Source: Paenibacillus tritici (GTDB taxonomy: Bacteria; Bacillota; Bacilli; Paenibacillales; Paenibacillaceae). Taken from it: DNA of 64,000 nt. The DNA lies in NCBI RefSeq assembly GCF_013204885.1, contig NZ_JABMKX010000012.1, forward strand, positions 248,001-312,000, in the 5' to 3' direction. Below the pieces are notes generated by a model. That model was not told the DNA's origin. It did not search any database and saw only the letters and a program-made list of their open reading frames with translations. The translations under genes were made by a program, and so were the position numbers. The stretch's first letter is position 1. Every line of letters begins with the position of its first letter. This document shows, one piece after another, positions 24,477 through 31,842 of this stretch.

Positions 24477-26954
24477 CTAGATGAACAGATTAACACCCGA
24501 ATCCTCTGCGGCTCCAAGATAACTGGCAACACCGCCAAAGTCCACGCCTTCAATCAACTCTTCCTGCTTGATGCCCATAATGTCCATGCTCATCGTACAG
24601 GCCATCAGCTTCACGCCAGCATCCAGCGCTCCCTGCATCAGCTTCTCCAGGGAATCCACATTCTTGCGGCCCATGGTATAACGGATCAGCTTAGCGCCCA
24701 GCCCGCCCATATTCATTCTGGATAAAGGAAGCTTACGGGTCCCTTGCGGCATCATCTTACCGAACATCCGGTCAAGACCGGATTTGCTCACCTTCGGTGG
24801 CTGCCCGCGGCGAAGTACATTCAGCCCCCAGAAGGTGAAGAACATGGTTACCTGCTTGCCCATAGCTGCGGCACCTGTGGCAATAATGAAGGAGGCAATG
24901 GATTTGTCGAGGTCGCCGCTGAATACAATCATAGTGGTCCCTCCTGAAGGCAGGGCCTGCTCTGTCTGAAGCCCGCTTACGTCTGCCGGGCTTTGCCCTT
25001 TGCGTACCAATGCCTTCACTCTGCCTCCGGACACATCCACAGATTCGAGCGTGTTATGAGTCTTGCTGCACCATTGTCTGATATCAGCGGCAAAACCGAA
25101 ATCTGTCGCGCTGATCTCAACCTGCTGGCCTTCCTCCATCGACTTTACGGTCTCATATACTTTGAGTATAGGGCCTGGGCACTGTAAACCGCAAGCATCC
25201 AGCACAAGGCGCGGCTTGGCATTAAGCTGCTCCTGACTATTCACTGTACCGTCCGGAGGGAGGTCCGCCAAAGCCGGAGCCTCCGGCTCTCCACTCCCGC
25301 CGGAATTCTCTTCTGCCATTGCGGCATAAGTTTTATAGCCTCCATCCACGTTCCTCACCGGATACCCATATTGACTGAGCATTCTGGCAGCAATATAGCC
25401 GCGTAACCCTACCTGGCAGGATACCGCAATTTCCTTCCCCCCCGGAATTTCTGTCAGCCTGTCCCGCAGCTCGGATAGCGGAATATTAACAGAACCGGGA
25501 ATATAGCCTGCCAATCTCTCGGCCTTGTCCCTGACATCAATAATAAGTCCGCCGCCGCGCGTGAATTCATCGACTTCATGCCACTGCAGATTACGGACAA
25601 GCCCCTCCATTACATTAGAGGCAACATATCCGGCCATATTTACTGGGTCTTTGGCCGAGGAATACGGCGGTGCATAGGCAAGCTCCAGATCGGCCAGCTC
25701 ATCGGCCCTCAGCTTGCTGCGGATGGCGGTCGCAATGACATCAATTCTTTTGTCAGCACCACTGCTGCCCACTGCCTGTGCTCCATATATCACTCCGGTC
25801 TGCGGATTGAAGAGCAGCTTCAACGCTATCGGAGCCGCACCAGGGTAGTACCCGGCATGCGAATTGGGATGGATATGCACAGCCTCGTAGGGTACCCCCA
25901 GTGACTTGAGCGTCTTCTCATTATTGCCGGTAAGCGCAGCAGTCAAGTCAAAAATCTTGATAATTGCAGTTCCCAGTGCTCCCGTATAGGAAGCTTCGCG
26001 CCCGTTGATATGATCGGCGGCCAGACGACCCTGACGATTCGCCCCCCAGGCCAGGGAGACCATGGTATCGAACCCCTGCACCCGGTCCTTCACTTCAATG
26101 ACATCCCCGACTGCATAAATCGCCGGATCACTGGTCTGCAGCGAGGCATTCACTTTAACGGCCCCCCGGACTCCAAGCGCAAGGCCGCTGCTGCGTGCCA
26201 GATCATTCTCAGGACTGACTCCGATGGCCATAATTACTATATCTGTCTTCATCTGATTACCAGAAGAGAGGCGAAGCAGCCGGCCCTGCTCTTCAAAAGC
26301 TTCCACTCCCTCGTTCAGCCGCAGCTCTACACCATGAAGGCGCATATGCGCTTCCAGCGGGCGGACCATTTCAAGATCGAGCGGGTTCAGGATCTGCTGT
26401 CCTCTGTCGATTACGGTGACTGCAAGACCGCGCTCCCGCAGGTTCTCCGCCATTTCAAGTCCGATGAAGCCCGCACCGATCACTGTGGCATGTCTGAGCG
26501 AATTGGTATCCACATAATCCTTGATACGGTCCGTATCGGGAATATTTCTTAAAGTAAACAGGTTCTTGGCATCAGCGATTCCCGGAATAGGCGGAACTAT
26601 CGGCTTGGCCCCAGGAGACAGCACAACGATATCATACGGAATCTGGAAGACCTCTCCTGTCGTGACATTGCGGCAGTGGACCTCCTTGCGTTCGCGATCG
26701 ATCTCCGTCGCCTCGGTGAAGACCTTCACCTCAATATTGAAGCGGGCCTGTATACCCGCAGGTGTCTGCAGAAAGAGCTTGTCTCTGGAATCAATCGTCT
26801 CACCGATATAGTACGGCAGCCCGCAATTGGCAAAAGAGACATGCTCTCCCCGCTCTATCATAATGATCCGGTCTTCTTCATTTAATCTTCTTAAACGCGC
26901 GGCCGCCGATGCCCCTCCGGCAACTCCGCCAATAATGACTATAGTTCTGCTCAT
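24477..26954 (-). CDS. CoA-disulfide reductase-like/rhodanese/TusA/DsrE fusion
   Basis: 825-residue fusion for persulfide sulfur handling. 1-445: FAD/NAD(P) oxidoreductase with IIGGVAGGASAAARLRR and active-site SFANCGLPYY (Cys near 43), as in CoA-disulfide/persulfide reductases. About 455-555: rhodanese with SCQVGLRGY (catalytic Cys). About 585-655: TusA-like with CGLQCPGPILK. About 665-825: DsrE-like with ACTMSMDIMG. All four domains keep a candidate cysteine, so sulfur could be relayed inside one chain. ATG with AAGGAGG upstream; 16 bases separate its stop from the repressor start codon. Function as a sulfide-detoxification hub is inference from domains and operators. Confidence 0.92.
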   Translation of the reverse strand: MSRTIVIIGGVAGGASAAARLRRLNEEDRIIMIERGEHVSFANCGLPYYIGETIDSRDKLFLQTPAGIQARFNIEVKVFTEATEIDRERKEVHCRNVTTGEVFQIPYDIVVLSPGAKPIVPPIPGIADAKNLFTLRNIPDTDRIKDYVDTNSLRHATVIGAGFIGLEMAENLRERGLAVTVIDRGQQILNPLDLEMVRPLEAHMRLHGVELRLNEGVEAFEEQGRLLRLSSGNQMKTDIVIMAIGVSPENDLARSSGLALGVRGAVKVNASLQTSDPAIYAVGDVIEVKDRVQGFDTMVSLAWGANRQGRLAADHINGREASYTGALGTAIIKIFDLTAALTGNNEKTLKSLGVPYEAVHIHPNSHAGYYPGAAPIALKLLFNPQTGVIYGAQAVGSSGADKRIDVIATAIRSKLRADELADLELAYAPPYSSAKDPVNMAGYVASNVMEGLVRNLQWHEVDEFTRGGGLIIDVRDKAERLAGYIPGSVNIPLSELRDRLTEIPGGKEIAVSCQVGLRGYIAARMLSQYGYPVRNVDGGYKTYAAMAEENSGGSGEPEAPALADLPPDGTVNSQEQLNAKPRLVLDACGLQCPGPILKVYETVKSMEEGQQVEISATDFGFAADIRQWCSKTHNTLESVDVSGGRVKALVRKGQSPADVSGLQTEQALPSGGTTMIVFSGDLDKSIASFIIATGAAAMGKQVTMFFTFWGLNVLRRGQPPKVSKSGLDRMFGKMMPQGTRKLPLSRMNMGGLGAKLIRYTMGRKNVDSLEKLMQGALDAGVKLMACTMSMDIMGIKQEELIEGVDFGGVASYLGAAEDSGVNLFI

Positions 26955-26977
26955 CTGTATTTCCTCCTTCGGGTTAT

Positions 26978-27022
26978 ATACCCCTATGGGTATTATTATA
27001 TACGGGTGGGGGTATATGTCAA
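26978..27022 (-). promoter_or_regulatory. Promoter with two CsoR/CstR-type operators
   Basis: Minus strand: TTGACA (27022-27017), 16-base spacer, TATAAT (27000-26995). Operator 1, ATACCC-CTAT-GGGTAT, is a palindrome with 6-base arms at 26978-26993, just downstream of the -10. Operator 2 (27000-27015, ATACCC-CCAC-CCGTAT on the minus strand, imperfect) fills the spacer. Both have the C-run/G-run form of CsoR-family sites, so binding would cover the promoter from both sides. Confidence 0.85.
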
Positions 27023-27100
27023 GCTGAAATAGACGGTATTTGTTTCAGCGAGAACTAGAAGGATAAGTTATCGTGTGCAACATATAAATTCTCATATTTC
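27023..27100 (+). repeat. Dispersed hairpin element, family 2, copy 1
   Basis: GCTGAAA (27023-27029) pairs with TTTCAGC (27043-27049); then GCGAGAACTAGAAGGATAAG, TGTGCAACATATAAATTC and an AT-rich end. Shares this order with copies at 36533 and 43249. It begins at the base next to the -35 box of the sulfur operon. Confidence 0.7.
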
Positions 27101-27129
27101 AAAAAAAACGATCCTCCAATGGAGGATCG
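27101..27129 (-). terminator. Terminator of pfkA
   Basis: Minus strand: CGATCCTCC pairs with GGAGGATCG, then eight T. Confidence 0.88.
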
Positions 27130-27180
27130 CCAGAATCGCTGCTATGTTGATCATTACTACTTAATTCGTTCCCGTTACTC

Positions 27181-28152
27181 TTATTGGGACAACCGGGAAG
27201 CCAGCTCATACAGCTCGATATCGAAATCTTTCTTAGTGTTCACAACCTTATCAATATCCGTAAGCGTCAATTCTCCTTTAATAAGTCCGCAGGCCTTGTC
27301 CGATTCGCCTTCAATCAGCTTGCGGACGGCAAAATCGGCCAAACGGCTGGCCAGGTTACGGTCTGCCGGGGTTGGCGTACCACCGCGCTGAATATGTCCC
27401 AGCACCGTTACACGGGCATCGAGGGAAGCATGGCGGTCTTTGAGCGCCTGGGCAACATCTTCACCCTTGCCTACGCCTTCGGCCACAATAACAATACTAT
27501 GACGTTTACCGCGGGCGAAGTTATCCTTCATCCGGTCAGCCACTTCATTAAGATCATAAGGCATTTCCGGCACCAGGATAGTCTCCGCTCCCGAAGCAAG
27601 GCCCGCATGCAGAGCGATGTCTCCGCAGTGGCGTCCCATAACTTCTACGATAGAGGAACGTTCATGGGAAGACATGGTGTCGCGCAATTTATTGATCGCA
27701 TCTACTACAACGCCAACGGCTGTATCGAATCCAATGGTGTAGTCCGTGAATGAGATATCATTATCAATCGTTCCCGGCAACGCCATGGTTTTAATGCCCA
27801 GCTTACTAAGTTTGTTCGCACCGTGGTAGGAGCCGTCTCCGCCGATTACAACCAGACCGTCGATACCGAACTCATTGAGAATGTCCGCACCCTTCTGCTG
27901 TCCTTCCGGCTTCATGAACTCCAGGCAGCGTGCAGATTGCAGAACGGTACCTCCGCGCTGGATAATATCGCCTACACTCCGCAGATCCATCGGGAAAATG
28001 TCACGGTTCAGCAGACCCTGATATCCGCGCTGAATGCCAAATACCTCAATTCCGAAGTAGATTGCGCTGCGGACGACCGCACGTACAGCGGCATTCATGC
28101 CCTGGGAGTCTCCACCACTGGTTAATACTGCGATTTTTTTTACGTTTGACAT
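27181..28152 (-). CDS. pfkA: ATP-dependent 6-phosphofructokinase
   Basis: Phosphorylates fructose 6-phosphate in glycolysis. 323 residues, close to the bacterial norm of 319-320. Motifs: TSGGDSQGMNAAVR near 11 (ATP phosphate loop; a Gln where many have Ala-Pro), GGDGSYHGA near 103, PGTIDNDI with the catalytic Asp near 128, EVMGRHCGD near 170. ATG with AAGGAGG ten bases upstream. Unusually for Bacilli, pyk is not next to it here: the following minus-strand region is the sulfur operon after a terminator. Confidence 0.96.
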   Translation of the reverse strand: MSNVKKIAVLTSGGDSQGMNAAVRAVVRSAIYFGIEVFGIQRGYQGLLNRDIFPMDLRSVGDIIQRGGTVLQSARCLEFMKPEGQQKGADILNEFGIDGLVVIGGDGSYHGANKLSKLGIKTMALPGTIDNDISFTDYTIGFDTAVGVVVDAINKLRDTMSSHERSSIVEVMGRHCGDIALHAGLASGAETILVPEMPYDLNEVADRMKDNFARGKRHSIVIVAEGVGKGEDVAQALKDRHASLDARVTVLGHIQRGGTPTPADRNLASRLADFAVRKLIEGESDKACGLIKGELTLTDIDKVVNTKKDFDIELYELASRLSQ

Positions 28153-28221
28153 TCTGTTAGTTCCTCCTTAAAATTGCGCCGGATCTCCTAATCGGACGAA
28201 GGCCCAGCAGCATCTGATGCA

Positions 28222-29319
28222 TTAATACATACGTTTGCGTATCCAGCGGCTGTTGACGAAGAAGAAAAGCCGGGTCAGCGGACTTTTTCTCATCAGCCGT
28301 TTGGATACCAGGCGAACCTCCCGCTGTTCGCTGACTTTGGGATCGGACAAATAAAGTGCCAGAAGTCCTTCGATGACCATACGATGCATGGAGGTCTCGG
28401 GAAGATTCTGGACATCCCTGCGGGCCCACTCTACGATCGAAGCGATCCGATCCAGCATAGTATCCGTATTCTCATAATAATTGCAGAAATTGAGATCACC
28501 GCCGGCCCGGTCTTCATCCTGGTCAATCAGATAATCCAGCATAATGTGCAGCCCGCATACATGCGGAAAGTACGCAGCACGAATGGAAGCCGATGCAGCG
28601 GTGCTCAGCTTGGAATCACAGGAAGCCAGAAAAAGCATAAACACACCCAGAGTTGAACCGGTTGCGGCAGCAAACTCATTCCACTGGAGATGAGGTGCAC
28701 GATGCCCCTCCTTCTCCCACCACTCCTTCAGGGCAGCTTCCCTGAGATCAGGATGAATGTGCTTGTAGACCTGAAGATCGGTGTATAATACGGCCAACTG
28801 ATAAATCTCTTCAGCGGCAGCACCGTATCCCGGAAGCCGGGAGGTCATCTCCTGGCATTTGCGGACCAGCCTGTTCAAATATCCGCCATCATTCTGTTCG
28901 GTACGCAGCGCATAATAGTTCACTGGCTCTGCGCCGGGGGTAACCGCATCAAGCATCGACTGGTGCAGCAGCCGAAAATCGTCAGGGTCAAGCGAAGTAC
29001 TGCGATCACATAGGTTGTCCAAATAATCACTGATTGTCTGATAAGCAACAATTAGCGGAATCAGTATATGTCTCATCGACAAATTACCGGCGGCATAGAT
29101 ACCGCCGCCTTGGCAATGAAACTGCTTCGTTTCAATGCTGGCAAGCGCCTGCTTACGGAGCTCGGGATCGGGAATTCCTTCTGCATCCTGGCGCCAGAAA
29201 TCGAGACATGATCGCACTTCCGGCAGCACGTACTTATAGACCCTGTTCATCATTCCAATAGGACCGCGCGGACTTAGGTAACGGCCTTGCTCAAATACAT
29301 TCAATGACAGTGCCTCCAC
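28222..29319 (-). CDS. ytpB: DUF2600 terpene synthase-like protein (YtpB family)
   Basis: 365 residues, all-helical. Related to Bacillus YtpB (tetraprenyl-beta-curcumene synthase), a large-terpene synthase without the classical motif set. Acidic candidate metal sites: SDYLDNLCDRS near 97 and LDYLIDQDEDRAGGD near 258. GTG start with AAGGAG eight bases upstream. A partner prenyltransferase or cyclase gene is not in the window, so the final product (sesquarterpene type) cannot be predicted. 69 bases separate it from pfkA, so cotranscription is possible. Confidence 0.85.
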   Translation of the reverse strand: MEALSLNVFEQGRYLSPRGPIGMMNRVYKYVLPEVRSCLDFWRQDAEGIPDPELRKQALASIETKQFHCQGGGIYAAGNLSMRHILIPLIVAYQTISDYLDNLCDRSTSLDPDDFRLLHQSMLDAVTPGAEPVNYYALRTEQNDGGYLNRLVRKCQEMTSRLPGYGAAAEEIYQLAVLYTDLQVYKHIHPDLREAALKEWWEKEGHRAPHLQWNEFAAATGSTLGVFMLFLASCDSKLSTAASASIRAAYFPHVCGLHIMLDYLIDQDEDRAGGDLNFCNYYENTDTMLDRIASIVEWARRDVQNLPETSMHRMVIEGLLALYLSDPKVSEQREVRLVSKRLMRKSPLTRLFFFVNSRWIRKRMY

Positions 29320-29529
29320 ATTGTTGTCTCCTTATCCAAATCATCATTATTATAATATGCAGAGCGTATTTGTACAAACAACAAAATCACTTTCGCAAAA
29401 GCTTGAAAGATTCAGAAAAACGATATTTTACGTAACCCCGGCCTCTCAGCTTTATGCTATACTATTACCCGTTCAGCCTAAAAAGGTTACTATTCTAAGT
29501 TTTTGTCCTATCCGAAGGAGTGCACAACC

Positions 29530-30774
29530 ATGAATGCGAGACGGAGCGGCGGCCAATACAGTGATCAGAACTGGCTGCGATCCTTTATGTTTACGTTATA
29601 CGGCACAAGTGTGCTGGTTGTTTCTTATTTCCCTTTGTTCTATGCACACTTAGGGTTCAGCAGTCCGCAAATGGGCCTGCTGTACTCGGTGGGCCCGCTG
29701 ATTTCGATTCTCTCCAACCTATTCTGGAGCATGATGAGTGACCGGCTGGGTACAGTCCGGAAGATCATGGCGCTTCTGCTTGGCGGCCAGCTGGTCACCG
29801 CCATTATTCTCGCCAGAGCTACCGATTTCTCAAGTGTTATGCTTATTTTGTCCTTTTTCTATTTCTTCTATTACCCTGTATTTCCGCTTGCGGATACGAT
29901 GGCTATCAAAATTGCCCAGCGGCACGGGCGGAATTTCATCGCCATTCGCGTGTTCGGCTCCCTCGGGTACTCTTTCTTTGCCCTTACGATTGGATATGTA
30001 CTAAGAGCGATGGGACCCCAGTACAGCGTAGCTATTTGTATTGTGATTGTCGTGACTGCGCTGCTTATTACAATTGGACTAAAGGATGTGAAGCGCAGCG
30101 AAGCCGCTCCCGCACTGGCAGGCGGAGAATCACCGGACAAACCCCTTAAAGGCGCCGGACTCCGGGAAATTCTGCTCCAAAAGGAAGTGCTGTGGTTCTT
30201 CGGCTCCGTCTTCCTGCTTGCCATAGGTTACCGGATGAACGAGGCCTTCCTGACCATAAGCCTCAAGAGCATGAATGCAGGTGATGAGATTGTCGGCTGG
30301 GCGCTGCTGGCCTCTGCACTCAGTGAGATCCCGATCTTCTTCCTGCTGAGCAGATACGGCGACAGGTTCAAGGAGCTGCCGCTGCTCGCCTTTGCCAGCC
30401 TGATGTTCACGCTGCGCTTTCTGTTCATGGCGCTGGCCAAGGAGCCGGGAACTGTGGTAGCCATTCAGGCTATGCACAGCGTCTCCTTCGGCATCTATTA
30501 TGTAACGGCCGTCCGCTACATCACCCGGATTATCCCCGATCATCTCCGGGCAACCGGGATGGCGCTGTTCACAGTCGTATGGTCCAGCGGTGCAGGTCTG
30601 CTCAGCGGCACCTTCGGCGGACTGATCTACCAGGATGCCGGACGGATTGTATTCTATATGGTAGCTACAGGCTTCTCCATCCTGGCCCTAATCGGCTTCC
30701 TGTCCAAGCATCTGATGGACCTCGGAGGCGGTACAGACCGCCCGCTGCGCAGCAACTCCAAGACTCCGCTCTAA
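29530..30774 (+). CDS. MFS transporter (PucC/nucleoside-symporter-like MFS_1_like)
   Basis: 414 residues from the ATG at 29530, which has GGAG nine bases upstream; an earlier in-frame start at 29503 lacks a site. Twelve predicted helices; loop 2-3 carries SDRLGTVRK, the MFS signature. The central loop (about 200-225) is hydrophilic. It resembles sugar- or nucleoside-type members of the MFS_1_like group, but substrate is not predictable. Divergent from the ytpB-like gene across a 210-base AT-rich gap. Confidence 0.85.
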   Translation: MNARRSGGQYSDQNWLRSFMFTLYGTSVLVVSYFPLFYAHLGFSSPQMGLLYSVGPLISILSNLFWSMMSDRLGTVRKIMALLLGGQLVTAIILARATDFSSVMLILSFFYFFYYPVFPLADTMAIKIAQRHGRNFIAIRVFGSLGYSFFALTIGYVLRAMGPQYSVAICIVIVVTALLITIGLKDVKRSEAAPALAGGESPDKPLKGAGLREILLQKEVLWFFGSVFLLAIGYRMNEAFLTISLKSMNAGDEIVGWALLASALSEIPIFFLLSRYGDRFKELPLLAFASLMFTLRFLFMALAKEPGTVVAIQAMHSVSFGIYYVTAVRYITRIIPDHLRATGMALFTVVWSSGAGLLSGTFGGLIYQDAGRIVFYMVATGFSILALIGFLSKHLMDLGGGTDRPLRSNSKTPL

Positions 30775-30781
30775 GCGGAGC

Positions 30782-30820
30782 AAGCCATGCCGTTCCTGTC
30801 CGGGATCGGCATGGCTTGTT
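30782..30820 (+). terminator. Hairpin after the MFS gene
   Basis: AAGCCATGCCG pairs with CGGCATGGCTT, only a short T tract after it; probably the MFS terminator. Confidence 0.6.
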
Positions 30821-30853
30821 GCCGCTTCCGGCTTAAATCAGCTTCCTGAGGCA

Positions 30854-30884
30854 CAAAAAAACACAGTTCCCGAAAGAACTGTGT
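30854..30884 (-). terminator. Terminator of the cold-shock gene
   Basis: Minus strand: ACACAGTTC-TTTCGG-GAACTGTGT then seven T, about 90 bases after the csp stop. Confidence 0.9.
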
Positions 30885-30975
30885 GCTGCTTAAGTTGCCT
30901 TATGCTACTCATGCCAGTGCGTGCTGCATCAAATATATATATTGCGGCTGGCAGAAGCTCTGCCTTGGCCGTATT

Positions 30976-31173
30976 TTATAATTTAACTACGTTTGCTGCC
31001 TGTGGTCCACGGTTACCGTCAGTAACATCGAATTCAACCGCTTGACCTTCGTCCAAAGTCTTGAAACCGTCGCCTTGAATGGCTGAGAAGTGAACGAATA
31101 CATCTTCGCCGCCTTCTACTTGAAGGAAACCATAACCCTTTTCTGCGTTAAACCACTTAACTGTACCTTTCAA
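30976..31173 (-). CDS. csp: Cold-shock protein (CspA family)
   Basis: 65-residue single-stranded nucleic-acid-binding beta barrel. RNP1 (KGYGFLQV) and RNP2 (VFVHFSAI) are both intact, as are the aromatic residues Trp8, Phe9, Phe15 and the RGPQAANV ending. Bacterial Csps act as RNA chaperones. ATG with AGGAGGTTG upstream. Its mRNA leader begins with a small hairpin. Confidence 0.95.
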   Translation of the reverse strand: MKGTVKWFNAEKGYGFLQVEGGEDVFVHFSAIQGDGFKTLDEGQAVEFDVTDGNRGPQAANVVKL

Positions 31174-31195
31174 ATGAACAACCTCCTAAAAATAC

Positions 31196-31247
31196 CGCCA
31201 TATATGGCGTATGCTTACATTATACTCTTTCTTTACTTGTAAAGCAA
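31196..31247 (-). promoter_or_regulatory. csp promoter and 5'-end hairpin
   Basis: Minus strand: TTGCTT (31247-31242), 17-base spacer, TATAAT (31224-31219). The predicted mRNA then starts near 31212 and at once contains the 14-base perfect palindrome CGCCATATATGGCG (31196-31209), a hairpin right at the 5' end that could slow RNA decay. Confidence 0.65.
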
Positions 31248-31345
31248 TCCATCTTTTCCCTGATTTCATGAATTAATTTGCTTTTCCCTTCTCCGGTGCG
31301 TTATCATTGAGCCAAAAGCCAAAAATCGCCAGGGTGGTAATGATA

Positions 31346-31579
31346 ATGATCAAAAAACATGAAATATACAAAACAGACAAATGGAACATGATGACCGTGG
31401 AGGTTCAGGGACGTTATATTATCCTCCGCGAAATATCCGATCAGTGGGGGGAAGAAACCCACACCTTCATGAGCCGTCCGGCTATGATGCAGTGGGTGAA
31501 CAACCGCTTCAATAAAGAATCCTACAAGGACAATGAAGAAGAGTACAAGAATATTATCGCTGCCTTCAAGCAGGTATAA
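31346..31579 (+). CDS. Hypothetical protein, 77 aa
   Basis: Charged soluble protein of 77 residues (start ATG 31346 with AGGGTGG eight bases upstream; frame is open from TTG 31307). Central stretch WNMMTVEVQGRYIILREISD followed by an aromatic/charged helix (MQWVNNRFNKESY) and a helical acidic end. Pattern suggests a small alpha/beta fold. I do not recognise a family. The next small membrane-protein gene follows within seven bases, so the two form a pair. Confidence 0.65.
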   Translation: MIKKHEIYKTDKWNMMTVEVQGRYIILREISDQWGEETHTFMSRPAMMQWVNNRFNKESYKDNEEEYKNIIAAFKQV

Positions 31580-31585
31580 TCCGGC

Positions 31586-31756
31586 ATGAACAATGAGAGT
31601 CTTGTAATCTATGTAATCGTCGTTCTGTGTCTCGGTGCCGTTCTGATCATGAGCAAGGATAAGATGCCCCCGCGCCTCAAGCGCGGGATGGCGTTAACCG
31701 CAGTCGTTATGATTGCGCTGGCTTTTGTTTTCATTATTTATAGCCTGCTCACATAA
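31586..31756 (+). CDS. Small two-helix membrane protein, 56 aa
   Basis: ATG at 31586, seven bases after the preceding stop. Two hydrophobic helices (about 6-22 and 36-55) joined by a basic loop (SKDKMPPRLKRG), which predicts a cytoplasmic loop and both ends outside. Ribosome site is weak, consistent with coupling to the gene before it. No named family. Confidence 0.55.
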   Translation: MNNESLVIYVIVVLCLGAVLIMSKDKMPPRLKRGMALTAVVMIALAFVFIIYSLLT

Positions 31757-31842
31757 CTTCATCTTACAGCACACATCTGGTTTAATAAACATGAATTGGC
31801 AGGGCATACTAAGCAGACTTTGAGACTCAGGAGGCTGCCGTC

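Noticed and set aside
24461..24553. N-terminal extension of the CsoR-family frame
   Set aside because: It overlaps the end of the fusion gene; the GTG at 24460 has the AGGAGG site and gives the normal family length.
28157..28429. Second frame overlapping the end of the ytpB-like gene
   Set aside because: Shadow of the real gene; no domain.
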